NCBI RefSeq assembly: GCF_003992665.1
Contig: NZ_RZMX01000017.1
Span: 24,365-88,364 of the forward strand
Direction: 5' to 3'
DNA length: 64,000 bases
DNA from: Pelagibacterium montanilacus
GTDB taxonomy: Bacteria > Pseudomonadota > Alphaproteobacteria > Rhizobiales > Devosiaceae
Below are positions 16,446 to 25,977 of the stretch, in pieces. A program made the translations under genes and the position numbers. Each line of letters starts with the position of its first letter. The stretch's first letter is position 1. The notes beneath the pieces were generated by a model. It saw only the letters and a program-made list of their open reading frames with translations, searched no databases and was not told the origin of the DNA.

Positions 16446-17410
16446 CGCACCACCGCCCTGTCCTCGGCGGGCCGCACCATGCGCCGCGCGGCCCTCGAAT
16501 ATGCGAACCGCTTTTCACGCTCCTGAGGGTCTGTTGTGACCCGGACCCAGTTGGCGAAAAGGTTGATCGAGAGCACCGTCAGGACAATGCCGAGCCCGGG
16601 AAAGGTGATGAGCCACCATGCAATGAAAATGTAATCGCGTCCCGAGGCCACATCGAGGCCCCAACTCGTGGCCGGCGGCTGGACACCCAGCCCGAGGAAC
16701 GAGACCGCGGCTTCGGCCAGAACGATGTTGGTGAATTCGAGAATACCCAACGTGAGCAGCGGGGTGACCAGATTGGGCAGAATGTGCCGGAATATGATGC
16801 GGCGCGGCCGGCACCCCATGACCGAGGCCGCTTCCACATAGGGCACCTGGCGCACGGACATGACGATGGAGCGCACCTGACGGGCATAGATCATCCAGTT
16901 GGTGATCGAGAGCACGATGATCATGGTCAGCGTGCTGGGCCCAAGAACCGAGACGATCAGAAGGATCATGAGGATGCCGGGGAACGAGACCTGGATATCG
17001 ACGATGCGCATCAGGACGCCATCCACGCGCCCGCCCGCATAGCCGGCGACGAGCCCCACGATCACCCCGATGGTGCCGGCGATCAGAACCACCGATGCCC
17101 CGATCAGCAGCGTGGAGCGCGCGCCCCAGATGACGCGGGAGAGCACGTCGCGGCCCAGATTGTCGGTGCCCAGGATATGGTTCCAGTCGCCATTGGCGAG
17201 CCAGACGGGCGGCTGGAGCCGGGCCATCACATTCTGGGCCGCCGGATCGTAGGGCGCGATCCAGGGCGCAAGCAGCGCCATGGCCGTGATCAGGGCGATG
17301 ACGAGGAAACCGATGAACCCGGCCTTGTCATGCCAGAGCTCGGAGACGAGGCCGCCCAGGATGGCCAGTCTCTTCGGGGTCTGCGGCTTTGAGGAAAGAC
17401 GGTCGGCCAT
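16442..17410 (-). CDS. Dipeptide-type ABC transporter permease, DppC type
   Basis: 322 residues. N-terminal cytoplasmic segment, first transmembrane helix near FIGFLVIALITAMALLAPWI, the family block HILGTDNLGRDVLSRVIWGA, and the EAA loop VEAASVMGCRPRRII with the HILPN turn. About six membrane segments. The start ATG shares its A with the TGA of the DppB-like gene. It pairs with that protein to form the channel. Confidence 0.93.
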   Translation of the reverse strand: MADRLSSKPQTPKRLAILGGLVSELWHDKAGFIGFLVIALITAMALLAPWIAPYDPAAQNVMARLQPPVWLANGDWNHILGTDNLGRDVLSRVIWGARSTLLIGASVVLIAGTIGVIVGLVAGYAGGRVDGVLMRIVDIQVSFPGILMILLIVSVLGPSTLTMIIVLSITNWMIYARQVRSIVMSVRQVPYVEAASVMGCRPRRIIFRHILPNLVTPLLTLGILEFTNIVLAEAAVSFLGLGVQPPATSWGLDVASGRDYIFIAWWLITFPGLGIVLTVLSINLFANWVRVTTDPQEREKRFAYSRAARRMVRPAEDRAVVR

Positions 17411-18330
17411 CAGTTGAGGTTGATCCTTGGGTCGATCATCTTGAAGACGATATCGAGCACGATGTTGATGAGGACGATGAGCAGCGCGATGACGAACACG
17501 ATGGCCTGCATCAGGAACAGATCGCCCCTCTGGATCGCCTGAACCGCAGTGAGCCCGAGCCCGGGCCAGGCAAAGACCGTTTCGACAACCACCGTGTATC
17601 CGGCCAGCGTCGTGATCAGCTCCCAGCCGGCGAGGGTCATATAGGAAATCAGGATATTGCGCAGGGTATGAACGCGCAGGATGCGGGTGAAGGGCAGGCC
17701 CTTGGCCCTGACCGTGCGCACATAGTGCTGGTTGAGCTCGTCGATCATCGATGAGCGCACCAGCATGGTCAACCGCGCCAGGGGCGTGAGCGCAAGCGTG
17801 AGGGCCGGCAGCACGAGGTGCAGCGGCGTGCCCATGCCCGAAGTGGGCAGCAGCTTGAGCTGGACCGAAAACACCACGATCAGCAGGAGGCCCACCCAGA
17901 ACTGGGGCATCGAGAGCCCCAGCAATCCCGCGCTAACGATGAACCGGTCGAGGAACCCTCCGGGCCGAAGCGCCGCGATCATCCCAAGCGGGATCGACAA
18001 GAGGATGGCAAAGCCCAACCCCGTGCCGATCAGCATCAGCGTCAAGGGCAGCCGCTCGAACACCACTTCGATCGCCGGGCGGCGCTGCCAGAGACTTTCG
18101 CCAAAGTCGAAGGTGGCCAGATCACCGAGGAAGCGGATGAACTGAACGAAAAGCGGCTGGTCGAGCCCGATCTCCTGGGCGAAGGCCATGCGCTGTTCGG
18201 CGCTGGCCGAGAGGGGCAGCATGAGGCTGACGGGGTCGCCGAACAGGCGCGTGACCGCAAAGACGGTAAAGCTGACGCCAAGGACGACAAGCAGGCCGTG
18301 CCACAACCGGCAAACGATGAATGACCCCAT
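17410..18330 (-). CDS. Dipeptide-type ABC transporter permease, DppB type
   Basis: 306 residues starting MGSFIVCRLWHGLLVVLGVS, typical of the first helix of DppB/GsiC permeases. It shows FGDPV near the start, the periplasmic LGLDQP-like block (EIGLDQPLFVQFIRFLGDLA), EAA-type YVRTVRAKGL with HTLRN, and WPGLG followed by AIQRGD near the C-terminus. It follows the binding-protein gene after a 417-bp gap containing a stem-loop. Confidence 0.93.
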   Translation of the reverse strand: MGSFIVCRLWHGLLVVLGVSFTVFAVTRLFGDPVSLMLPLSASAEQRMAFAQEIGLDQPLFVQFIRFLGDLATFDFGESLWQRRPAIEVVFERLPLTLMLIGTGLGFAILLSIPLGMIAALRPGGFLDRFIVSAGLLGLSMPQFWVGLLLIVVFSVQLKLLPTSGMGTPLHLVLPALTLALTPLARLTMLVRSSMIDELNQHYVRTVRAKGLPFTRILRVHTLRNILISYMTLAGWELITTLAGYTVVVETVFAWPGLGLTAVQAIQRGDLFLMQAIVFVIALLIVLINIVLDIVFKMIDPRINLN

Positions 18331-18747
18331 ATTACCCCTTTTCGGCCAGAGACACCAATGCGCCGTCCGGTCCTGTGCTCACGCGGCTGAAGGCCCACCA
18401 GCGGTGCCCCCCGCCCGCGATCCGCAGCCATGCGCCTTGCCTCGGACGATACTGACACAACGCCCGTGACCCACAGGCAAAGACCATCTGAGGCCCTGCG
18501 TCAAAGAGTTCGTGCGCGTTTAGCACAAAATATAACCCTGTCCCGGAAATTGCGCGCTTTTCTTGCACGTGCCGGATCGCCCGTGTTTCTCCTGTCGGCC
18601 TTCCTGCTGGCAAGGACGGTCAGCCGGGTCCTGGGGCCGGCAGGGCGATTGTCAACGCGCGGAGGGAAGGTTCGCGCGGGCCCTCAAACGCGAAAGCCGC
18701 CTGCCGTTTGGGGCAGACGGCTTTGCCTGTCGGGGACCGGCCGGATG
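18331..18747 (-). other. Gap between binding protein and permease genes, with stem-loop
   Basis: 417 bp without a gene. At 18693-18724 an imperfect stem (AAAGCCG + CTGCC paired with GGCAG + CGGCTTT, one mismatch, 6-base loop) lies 24 bp after the binding-protein stop. On the minus strand it ends in only three T, so it could stabilise the upstream mRNA or partly terminate, giving more binding protein than permease. The rest shows nothing recognisable. Confidence 0.55.
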
Positions 18748-20235
18748 TTACTCGGCGACCGACATTTCCTTGATCAGCAGCTTGGCGTCGGTGCGCGGCT
18801 GCCATTCCATGCGCTCGGACATGCCGTAGATGTCCTGCAGGTTGAACAGCGGCACGGTGTAGTGGAGATCATGGGCGTGCTGGAAAATCTCGTCGTAGAG
18901 CGCCTGGCGCTCGCCCTCGTCGGTCGTGATCCGGGCCTCGTCGATCATCGCCGCCATCTCCTCGTCGGAGTTCGAGGCCGCAGCGCCGTCCATGTGGTAG
19001 ATGAACGAGGCTTCGCGATCGGCATCGAGCAACTCGTTGGAGTTGGCGATGAAGATGGTGTCGGGACGCGGCCCGTCACCCATCAGGCTGTCGAGGTACT
19101 GGGAGAATTCCTGGATCTGGACGTCCACCGAAAGGCCCGTTTCGGCCCAATAGCCGGCCACCGCCTCGATCTGCTCGCGATCCTTGAGCCAGCGGCCCGA
19201 TTCACCGATGACCTGAAGGGTCTGGCCATTGGCACCAGCCTCTTCGATCAGCTCGCGGGCCCGCTCGGGATCATAGGGGTAGCTCTCGAGCGAATCGTTG
19301 AACCCGAAGGCGCGCGGGTTGACGTGATGGCCCTGGGCGACGGTGGCGTAGCCGCTAAAGAGGCTGTCGACCATGGCCTGGCGGTCGATGGCCAGGTTGA
19401 GGGCCTCGCGCACCAGCGGATCTGAGGTCAACTCATTGTCGGCGCCAACTACGAACACCGATGTCTCGAGCCCTTCCACGGCGGCGAATTTGGGCACCGT
19501 GGACGTGAACTCGGGCAGCAGATTGGTGATGATGTCGAACTCGCCCGCCATCAGGCCCGAAAGGCGCGTGCCGGGTTCACCCACGAAGCGATAGGTCACC
19601 TCGTCGATCTCGGGCGCACCGTCCCAATAGTCTTCATTGGCCTGGAGCGTGATGGTGTCGCCACGCGACCAGGAGACGAACTCGTAGGGACCCGTGCCGA
19701 CCGGCGCGCTCGCCAGGTCGCCTTCCTGGGCGTAAACCGGCGGGATCATCTTCATCCAGTACATGCGCGAAGGAAGGATCGGGTCGGGCCCGTTGGTGAG
19801 GATGTGGACGGTGTAGTCGTCGATCTTCTCTGCGCCGGCGATGGTGCCGAAATAGGCCATCTGCTCGGAATTGTTCTCCGGGTCGATGACACGCTCGAGG
19901 CTGGCCACCACGGAATCGGCGTTGAACGGCTCGCCATTGTGGAAGCTGACGTCCTCGCGCAGTTTGAACTCCCAGGTCGTCTCGTCGATCTGGACGGGTT
20001 CGGACGCGGCCAAACCCGGGACGAGCTGGGCATCGGGCGTGCGGGCCATGAGCGTTTCATAGATGTTGTCGTTGACCTGGCGTTCGCCGCCGTCGTCGCG
20101 CAGCTGCGGGTCGAGCGTGGACGGCTCCGAGCCGATCGCAACGGTGATCGACTGCGCATAGACCGCCGGAGCGAGAGCGCCGAGCGAGACGGCAAGCGCC
20201 GTGCTCGCCAGCAAGAGACCAAATTGCCTGTTCAT
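18748..20235 (-). CDS. Dipeptide/opine-type ABC transporter substrate-binding protein (family 5)
   Basis: 495 residues with a clear Sec signal peptide: MNRQFGLLLASTALAVSLGA and then PAVYAQ|SITVAIG. The mature part has the family 5 blocks SEPSTLDPQLRDDG, ETLMARTPD, FKLREDVSFHNGEPFNADSV and VGTGPYEFVSW. The frame stays open 73 codons upstream, but the signal peptide and agggg site decide for 20235. It is the first gene of the five-gene importer and defines its specificity, which could be peptides, opines or similar compounds; that cannot be settled here. Confidence 0.93.
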   Translation of the reverse strand: MNRQFGLLLASTALAVSLGALAPAVYAQSITVAIGSEPSTLDPQLRDDGGERQVNDNIYETLMARTPDAQLVPGLAASEPVQIDETTWEFKLREDVSFHNGEPFNADSVVASLERVIDPENNSEQMAYFGTIAGAEKIDDYTVHILTNGPDPILPSRMYWMKMIPPVYAQEGDLASAPVGTGPYEFVSWSRGDTITLQANEDYWDGAPEIDEVTYRFVGEPGTRLSGLMAGEFDIITNLLPEFTSTVPKFAAVEGLETSVFVVGADNELTSDPLVREALNLAIDRQAMVDSLFSGYATVAQGHHVNPRAFGFNDSLESYPYDPERARELIEEAGANGQTLQVIGESGRWLKDREQIEAVAGYWAETGLSVDVQIQEFSQYLDSLMGDGPRPDTIFIANSNELLDADREASFIYHMDGAAASNSDEEMAAMIDEARITTDEGERQALYDEIFQHAHDLHYTVPLFNLQDIYGMSERMEWQPRTDAKLLIKEMSVAE

Positions 20236-20509
20236 GTTCAAACTACCCCTTTGTGACCAAGTGTCCGGCGCCTCATCGCAACGGTGCGCCACCCTCGCGG
20301 CTACTCTTGGGAGAGACCAGGCAATTGTCAACGTGAAGAACAGCATGACCGATGCCCAGATCGCTGGGAAAGGTCGCGCGCGAGTGTCCGGCGCGCCCGC
20401 CCCACGCGATTTCTCGCCACCGGAGCCATATGGGAACAGATAAAACCTTCCCACGGCGCGCCGGGATCGCGATGATGGCGGTCGGAATCACCGTTCTCGA
20501 GTTATCTCC

Positions 20510-21247
20510 GTGGCATTTATCTCCACCATCGACTGGCCCGTTATCGTTCTGGCCATCCTTGCCGTCATCGCCGCTGGTGCCGTGCAGGGTTCCACGGGGT
20601 TCGGGTTCAACATGGTGGCCGCCCCGGTGCTGGCGCTGATCGATCCGGCCTTCGTGCCGGTGCCCATGCTGCTGCTGGCGCTTTTCGTATGCATTGTCGG
20701 CGCGATCCGGGAGCGCAGCGAGATCGACCGCAAGGGCCTCACCGCATCCCTTTCGGGCCGGGTGGCCGCCTCGATACTGGCGGTGCTCTGCCTGGGGCTG
20801 GTCGACCAGGCCGCCTATTCCACCCTTTTTGCAGTTCTGGTGCTGATCGCCGTGGCGTTGAACCTTCTGGGGCTCAAGGTGGATGCCAATCCCCGAAACC
20901 TGTTCATAGCCGGCGGGGTATCGGGGTTCATGGGCACGCTCACCTCGATCGGCGCCCCGCCCATGGCCATGGTCTACCAGAACGCCAAGGGACCGGTGAT
21001 GCGCGCCACGCTGAGCGCGTTCTTCGTGTTCGGGGCCATCATCTCGCTGATTGCACTGGCCATAGGCGGCCAGGTGACATGGACCGGCATCGGGCTTGGC
21101 CTGCTGCTGCTGCCGTTCGCCATGATCGGCTTTGTCTTTTCGAACTGGGGTCGCCTGCTCGTGGACAAGGGCAAGGTCCGTATTGTGGTGCTGAGCGTCT
21201 CGGCCCTGAGCGCCGTGCTGCTGATCGTGCGCGAATTCGTTTTCTGA
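20510..21247 (+). CDS. TauE/SafE-family membrane permease
   Basis: 245 residues from GTG 20510 with eight or so hydrophobic segments. GAVQGSTGFGFNMVAAPVLA near residues 22-41 and SGFMGTLTSIGAPPMAMVYQ near residues 142-161 are the two duplicated signature regions of TauE/SafE (sulfite/sulfonate or carboxylate exporters). It is divergent from the dipeptide importer across about 270 bp and followed 20 bp later by an SDR gene, so it is probably co-transcribed with that gene. The transported anion is unknown. Confidence 0.88.
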   Translation: MAFISTIDWPVIVLAILAVIAAGAVQGSTGFGFNMVAAPVLALIDPAFVPVPMLLLALFVCIVGAIRERSEIDRKGLTASLSGRVAASILAVLCLGLVDQAAYSTLFAVLVLIAVALNLLGLKVDANPRNLFIAGGVSGFMGTLTSIGAPPMAMVYQNAKGPVMRATLSAFFVFGAIISLIALAIGGQVTWTGIGLGLLLLPFAMIGFVFSNWGRLLVDKGKVRIVVLSVSALSAVLLIVREFVF

Positions 21248-21267
21248 TTGCGGAGGTTTTTCCAGCC

Positions 21268-22029
21268 GTGCCTGCCTTGCGAACCGTCATCGTCATAACG
21301 GGAGCCGCCAGTGGCATCGGCGCGGCCACGGCGCGCCGGCTTGCCGGCCCGGACACCGCGCTGGTGCTGCACACGCGCGGCAACCGTGAGGGCCTCGACG
21401 CCGTGGCCAGGGACTGCCGCAGCCGGGGGGCCGAGGTTGCACTTGCGCTCGGTGATCTCGCCTCGCCCGAGGTGGCCGGTTCGATCATCGAGGCGGCCCG
21501 GGACGCGTTCGGGACGATCGACGTCATCGTGAGCAATGCAGGAGTGGCGCACAAATCGCGCTTCGGCGATCTCACCGAGGCAGAGCTGCGGTTCGCGCTC
21601 GAGATCATCCCGCTGGCCTTCTTCCGGCTGGTGGACGCGGCCCTGCCCGACCTGCGAGCCGGCGGCAATGGTCGCGTCATCGCGATCAGTTCGTTCGTGG
21701 CCCATGGGTTCGGGACCGGCGACATGCTGTTTCCCGCCTCCTCGGCGGCCAAGGCGGCGCTCGAAGCGCTGGCCAAGAGCCTTGCGGTCCAGCTCGGTCC
21801 GGACGGGGTCACCGTCAACTGCGTGGCACCGGGCTTCACCCGCAAGGATGCAGCCGCCCATACCGCGACCTCGCCGGACGCCATGAACCGGACTGCGGGG
21901 ATCACGCCCACGGGCCGGGTCGCCGAGCCGGACGACATCGCCGAGGCCGTGGCTTACCTTGCCAGCCCCGGCGCCCGTCAGGTCACCGGGCAGGTGCTGC
22001 ATGTGGATGGCGGCCTGCTGCTGCCTTGA
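21268..22029 (+). CDS. SDR-family protein with altered active site
   Basis: 253 residues from GTG 21268 (GGAGG 11 bp upstream). The cofactor region is normal: VIVITGAASGIGAA at 7-20, SNAGVA at 89-94, and the C-terminal VTGQVLHVDGGLLLP. The catalytic YxxxK is not: after S141-S142 the sequence reads MLFPASSAAKAALEAL, with Phe155 where Tyr is expected and no Tyr four residues before a Lys. I recall a subgroup of SDRs with FPAxxAAK, so this is probably a natural variant rather than damage, but ordinary oxidoreductase chemistry is doubtful. Confidence 0.85.
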   Translation: MPALRTVIVITGAASGIGAATARRLAGPDTALVLHTRGNREGLDAVARDCRSRGAEVALALGDLASPEVAGSIIEAARDAFGTIDVIVSNAGVAHKSRFGDLTEAELRFALEIIPLAFFRLVDAALPDLRAGGNGRVIAISSFVAHGFGTGDMLFPASSAAKAALEALAKSLAVQLGPDGVTVNCVAPGFTRKDAAAHTATSPDAMNRTAGITPTGRVAEPDDIAEAVAYLASPGARQVTGQVLHVDGGLLLP

Positions 22030-22030
22030 A

Positions 22031-22100
22031 GCGTTTCCAGGAAACGCCGGAACACTTTTCCGGTTCGGAAACGCGAGACATCAAAGATCTGGCGGAACCG
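22031..22100 (+). repeat. Dispersed extragenic repeat, copy 1
   Basis: Lies between convergent genes. It contains cttttccggttcggaaacgc and flanking bases that match 59075-59100 (other strand) over 26 identical bases, with weaker similarity beyond. Typical of short extragenic repeats in Hyphomicrobiales. Confidence 0.75.
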
Positions 22101-22104
22101 CTTC

Positions 22105-23355
22105 TCAAAAACGCCTGGGTGAGAAGGCTTCGATCGGGACATCGGGCAAATCGCCAGACAACAGCGCGGCCACCGCCTGACCCGTCGCCGGGCCGTTGGC
22201 AAAGCCGATATGGCCATGCCCGAAGGCATAGACCACCGCCCGGCTGGCTTTGGAAAACCCGATCACGGGCAGGCTGTCTGGCGTCGACGGACGGCTTCCC
22301 ATCCAGACCGGGCCGGCGCCATTCGCATCAATGGGAAGGCGTCCGGCCGCGTCGGCCAGAACCGCATCGATCTGGGTGTGGTCGGGCGGATCGTCGGGTA
22401 GCGCCAGCTCGACGCCGGAGAGAACACGCAGACCACCCTCCATCGGCGAGGCCACGAACCCGCCCGCGACGTCATAAATCGGACGTGAAAGCGCTGCGTT
22501 TCCGCTCCAGGGCACAAGCCGGTGATAGCCGCGTTCGCCGACGAGCGGAATCCGGTCTCCCAACGGCCGGGTGAGCGTTGACGATGACACGCCCGCCGCG
22601 ACAACGGCCTGGGCAAAGCGCAGCGTGCGGCCATCGACGACCAGTTCCACGCCGTCGCCCAGGGAGGATATGGCTCGGACATGGCCTGGCAAATCCAGCC
22701 CCCCACGGGCGCGGAACGCGTCGCGCATGGCCATGACGATCGCGCCGGGATTGTCCACCGACATGGACTGGTTGAAATGGAGCCCCTCGGCATAGCGTTC
22801 GGCCAGCACGGGCTCAAGGTCGGCAAGGCCCCTGGCGTCGAGCGGTTGTGCCTCGATGCCGAAACGCTCCAGAACCCCGCGCTCGCGCGCTGCCCCGGCG
22901 AGCCCGCCGGCCTGCCGGTAAAGGCGCAGGAATCCGGTCTGCCGGTAACGCTGTGTGATGCCCAGCTCGGCGGCCAGCGCCATGTGATGATCGATTGCGG
23001 TGCGCACCAGAGGATCAAGCGCTTCTGCCGCGCCGCGCCATGCTGGTTCGCTGCAAGCGGCGAGGAAGCGGCGCACCCAGGGCACCATCGTGTGCAGGGA
23101 CCGGCGATTGACGCGCACCGCGACGCATTTGCCCAGGCCGTATCCGGGCAGCTTGGCGACGAGACCCGGGCCGGCGATGGGAAAGATCGACCCACGGCTG
23201 AGAACCCCTGCATTGCCATATGACGCCTGCCCCATGGGATCGCCCGGGTCGATCAGCGTCACGGGCCGGCCCCGCTGCAAAAGGGCAAGGGCTGCCGAAA
23301 GCCCGACCATCCCCCCGCCGATGACGGCGACTTCGCCCTGCCCGTCCGGTGTCAC
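22105..23355 (-). CDS. FAD-dependent amine/D-amino-acid oxidoreductase (DadA-like)
   Basis: 416 residues from the GTG at 23355, which overlaps the TGA of the DapB-like gene (GTGA). N-terminal dinucleotide fold VAVIGGGMVGLSAALALLQRG and VTLIDPGDPMGQASYGNAG, the S-Y-GNAG block being typical of DadA-type D-amino-acid dehydrogenases. Later: FNQSMSVDNPGAIVMAM, PLVGERGYH and the C-terminal FAD-contact region GHGHIGFANGPATG. Known members oxidise D-amino acids or 4-hydroxyproline-type substrates at the membrane. Coupling to a DapB-like imine/enamine reductase suggests a short pathway acting on an imino acid; the substrate is inferred only loosely. Confidence 0.85.
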   Translation of the reverse strand: MTPDGQGEVAVIGGGMVGLSAALALLQRGRPVTLIDPGDPMGQASYGNAGVLSRGSIFPIAGPGLVAKLPGYGLGKCVAVRVNRRSLHTMVPWVRRFLAACSEPAWRGAAEALDPLVRTAIDHHMALAAELGITQRYRQTGFLRLYRQAGGLAGAARERGVLERFGIEAQPLDARGLADLEPVLAERYAEGLHFNQSMSVDNPGAIVMAMRDAFRARGGLDLPGHVRAISSLGDGVELVVDGRTLRFAQAVVAAGVSSSTLTRPLGDRIPLVGERGYHRLVPWSGNAALSRPIYDVAGGFVASPMEGGLRVLSGVELALPDDPPDHTQIDAVLADAAGRLPIDANGAGPVWMGSRPSTPDSLPVIGFSKASRAVVYAFGHGHIGFANGPATGQAVAALLSGDLPDVPIEAFSPRRF

Positions 23356-24152
23356 AATACGTGGTCCAGCCCGCGCCTGAGCCCGGTCCATTGATGAACC
23401 TTCCGGGCCGCCAGCAGCGTTCCGGCAACATAGGGGGCGGTCGAGGCGCCGGCGTCGTGCCGGATGGTCAGGCGCTCATTGTCGGCCCCGAAGATCGCCT
23501 CACAGGAGAGCGCGTAGGAGGGCACGCGCACCGAATGGACCTGCACGGCGCGCGGCGAGCCCATGGCCGCACCGCGCGTTGCGGGGGTGCCCGTGAGCTC
23601 TTCGACGGGCACCGACGAGCTGGGGCCGGCTACCGGCCCGAGCATTTCGGCCAACTCCCGCGCCGTGCCGGTGGGCACGTCGGTCTTGGTGCCGGGCCCA
23701 TAGTCGATGATCTCGACATCCTCGACATAGCGCGCCGCTTCCAGAGCGAAGCGCCGAAGAAGCGTTGCGGTGATCGAGAAATTGCCCGCCGCGAGCACGC
23801 CCTTTCCAGCAGCCCTGGCGGACCCGTCGATCTCGTCGTAATCGTCAGCGGTCAGGCCCGAGGTGCCGATGACCACATGGCGGCCTGCATCGAGTGCGGC
23901 CAGGACGTTGGCCTTGACTGCGCCGGGCTTGGTGTAATCGATCACCACCGAACCGGGAGCCGCAAGGGCCGATCCGGCATCGCCCGCGATGGTGAGCCCG
24001 CTGGGCGCATCGCCAAGCAGCGTGCCATAATCCTGCCCGGCGTGCCGCTTGCCTGAGACCGCGGCCAGCTCCAGATCGTCCGCGGCAAGAATGGCGGCGC
24101 CCAGCGCCCGGCCAACCCGCCCGCTTGCTCCGAACAAGGTGATCGCGACCAT
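23352..24152 (-). CDS. DapB-like reductase lacking the catalytic His pair
   Basis: 266 residues with GGGAGGA before the ATG. The N-terminal fold (ITLFGASGRVGRALGAAI), NFSITATLLRRF and the C-terminal DapB block (SYALSCEAIFGADNERLTIR) place it in the dihydrodipicolinate reductase family. The canonical E-x-x-x-x-HH-x-x-K-x-D-x-PSGTA motif here reads EIIDYGPGTKTDVPTGTA: Lys156 and the PTGTA loop are kept, but the two His are Gly152 and Pro153. It is therefore likely a paralogue with a different substrate rather than the lysine-pathway enzyme. It is translationally coupled to the DadA-like gene. Confidence 0.85.
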   Translation of the reverse strand: MVAITLFGASGRVGRALGAAILAADDLELAAVSGKRHAGQDYGTLLGDAPSGLTIAGDAGSALAAPGSVVIDYTKPGAVKANVLAALDAGRHVVIGTSGLTADDYDEIDGSARAAGKGVLAAGNFSITATLLRRFALEAARYVEDVEIIDYGPGTKTDVPTGTARELAEMLGPVAGPSSSVPVEELTGTPATRGAAMGSPRAVQVHSVRVPSYALSCEAIFGADNERLTIRHDAGASTAPYVAGTLLAARKVHQWTGLRRGLDHVL

Positions 24153-24854
24153 GATACTGTCCTCCCTTGGCTCGCCCCGGCGCCGTTGAGCCTAACCCGC
24201 TCTGGCGATGGCATCTCCATCCGAACGGAGCTCGGCGCCCTGAGCCACGAATAAACCGCAGGGGCCATGCGGGCAATCGATTCGACGGGGATATCGGTGT
24301 GGTTGGTCGTGATCGAACGCGACATCGAAAGCTCTGACTGCGCGACTGGCTGATGGCGATCACCGCTGTCGTCAACAGCGCCATGGGCCACTCGTCGCTC
24401 GATCTCTCCACCACTTGAGCGTCAAGTGTAGGACGGCTTGCGTGCTGTCTCATAGGCTCCGAGGGGCCCCGGGTGCTGAACTGGAAGAACGGCAGGACGA
24501 TTCCGTTCGTGGTCAAGCGCGAGCATCTGGCCGTGCTGAATTCAACAGCACATCGCTGGTCCTTATAGGGCACACCTATGCCGCCGAAGTGGCCTGGCGC
24601 GAGGCGCCGTATTACCAATCGCGAGCGGCGCAGGCGCGACGGAGCACCGATATCAAGCCCCTGTCCTGGCTCCATCAGAACAGGGCGTCCAAAACCTCGG
24701 CGTCCTTGCTCCTGCACTGTGGTCCTGAGAGGGGGACGCAAGCATCTCAACCAGCAGCGCTTTGGTCAGGCTCCCACCGGAGGCGAACTTGGGGACGCCG
24801 GGACAGCGCCTCCCAAATGACCTTGGCAACGATCGTTGCCGTTTGATGTCGCGG
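24153..24854. other. Gene-free stretch
   Basis: 700 bp without a credible gene. Short frames on both strands lack ribosome sites and recognisable products; the mix of fragments looks like decayed coding DNA, possibly from transposition, but nothing could be assigned. The promoter of the dapB-like/dadA-like operon must lie near 24160-24200. Confidence 0.4.
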
Positions 24855-25355
24855 TCAATGAGGCAGCCGCCGTATTGCGGGTCTGCCGTCTTCGCAAACG
24901 AGCTGATCAAAAAAGGACTGCAGCAGTGGTGTCAGCATCTTGTCGACGCGGGCACGCAGGTGTCGGTCTGCATCACAGAGGGCCAACTTCACCCTCCCCT
25001 CTTGTGTTACCGCGTAGCAGTAGCCCTCTCGGCCAATGAATACAGAACACTCTTTCGCCTCATGAAGGCGTTCGGCCCAGAACGCGGCGAAGAGGCGACA
25101 GAGCGCGTCGCAATGGGGCGTACCAAACCGGGGACCGACGGCACAACTGGCGATATCGAATTCCGATGCCTCAATCGAACCTGTGGAAACGCCGACATAG
25201 CGGATCTGCCGGTTGTGTAATCCAAGATTGGCGTTGCGCTCGCGCGCACTGAGGTAAGCTTCGGGCCCGCTGGACACGCCGAACTCCTCCACTTGGTATT
25301 GGGCCGAGACCAGAGAAGCCTCGACCAGAACTGGACGGGCGAACCAGATGGTCAT
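24855..25355 (-). CDS. Hypothetical protein, weakly supported
   Basis: 166 residues from the ATG at 25355, preceded by ggagag at a good distance. It reads MTIWFARPVLVEASLVSAQY, with SVFIGREGYCYAVTQEGRVK and a C-terminal LCDADRHLRARVDKMLTPLL. There is no recognised domain, signal peptide or membrane segment. Base composition is lower in GC than most neighbours and it is surrounded by non-coding DNA, so it may be a horizontally acquired or decaying gene. It could also be a chance frame. Confidence 0.35.
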   Translation of the reverse strand: MTIWFARPVLVEASLVSAQYQVEEFGVSSGPEAYLSARERNANLGLHNRQIRYVGVSTGSIEASEFDIASCAVGPRFGTPHCDALCRLFAAFWAERLHEAKECSVFIGREGYCYAVTQEGRVKLALCDADRHLRARVDKMLTPLLQSFFDQLVCEDGRPAIRRLPH

Positions 25356-25977
25356 TGCCACTCTCCCAATACAGATTGGTTACGCAATTAATATGCGCAC
25401 AGAATGCTCAAAATTTAAAGCGGTTTCTTATTTTGTTGCGCGGGTTCTAGGCATACCCGCAGCTTTGGCGACAAATGGTTGCAAGTCCAGTATTGGAAAG
25501 TGCGCGGCCGAACGGGGACAATTAGCTGTCCGAACAGTCGATCCATGCGATCACAGCAAGGTCTCTTTCGGAGAAGATCAAGGATTGCGGCGACGACCGG
25601 TGACGAATTCAAGTCGACTGTTTCGCGCCGGGGCCTCAATCAAAAAACACTTGCGCAATACAGTCAATGCAGCCGGCGTTCGGTTTCGAACTGGTGTCGC
25701 CTGGGGCCGCCACCTTGGAGCATGCGCCAGCCCGACAATTCACCATCACTGCGACTCAACACTATACAAGAGTGTCCCCCAAAGCTTTATTGCAGCGGCA
25801 TCGACCTGGCGACCGGTTGCTCCGTGAAGGAGGGTGGCTTGCAATGCCGGCCGATTGCAATTCCTCAACAGAGCAGATATCTGCTATATGATTCCGGGCG
25901 GCTCTGTGGGCTGCATCGCCTCCGATCTAGGGTGCGCGCATGGAAGGCTCGCCACAACCGACCGATTGAAAAGCACT
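25356..25977. other. Upstream region of the GntR regulator
   Basis: About 620 bp without a gene, with lower GC near 25380-25450 and 25860-25900. The promoter of the regulator at 25978 is probably within the last 120 bp (gatatctgctatatg near 25877). Open frames here shadow each other and have no recognisable product. Confidence 0.4.
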
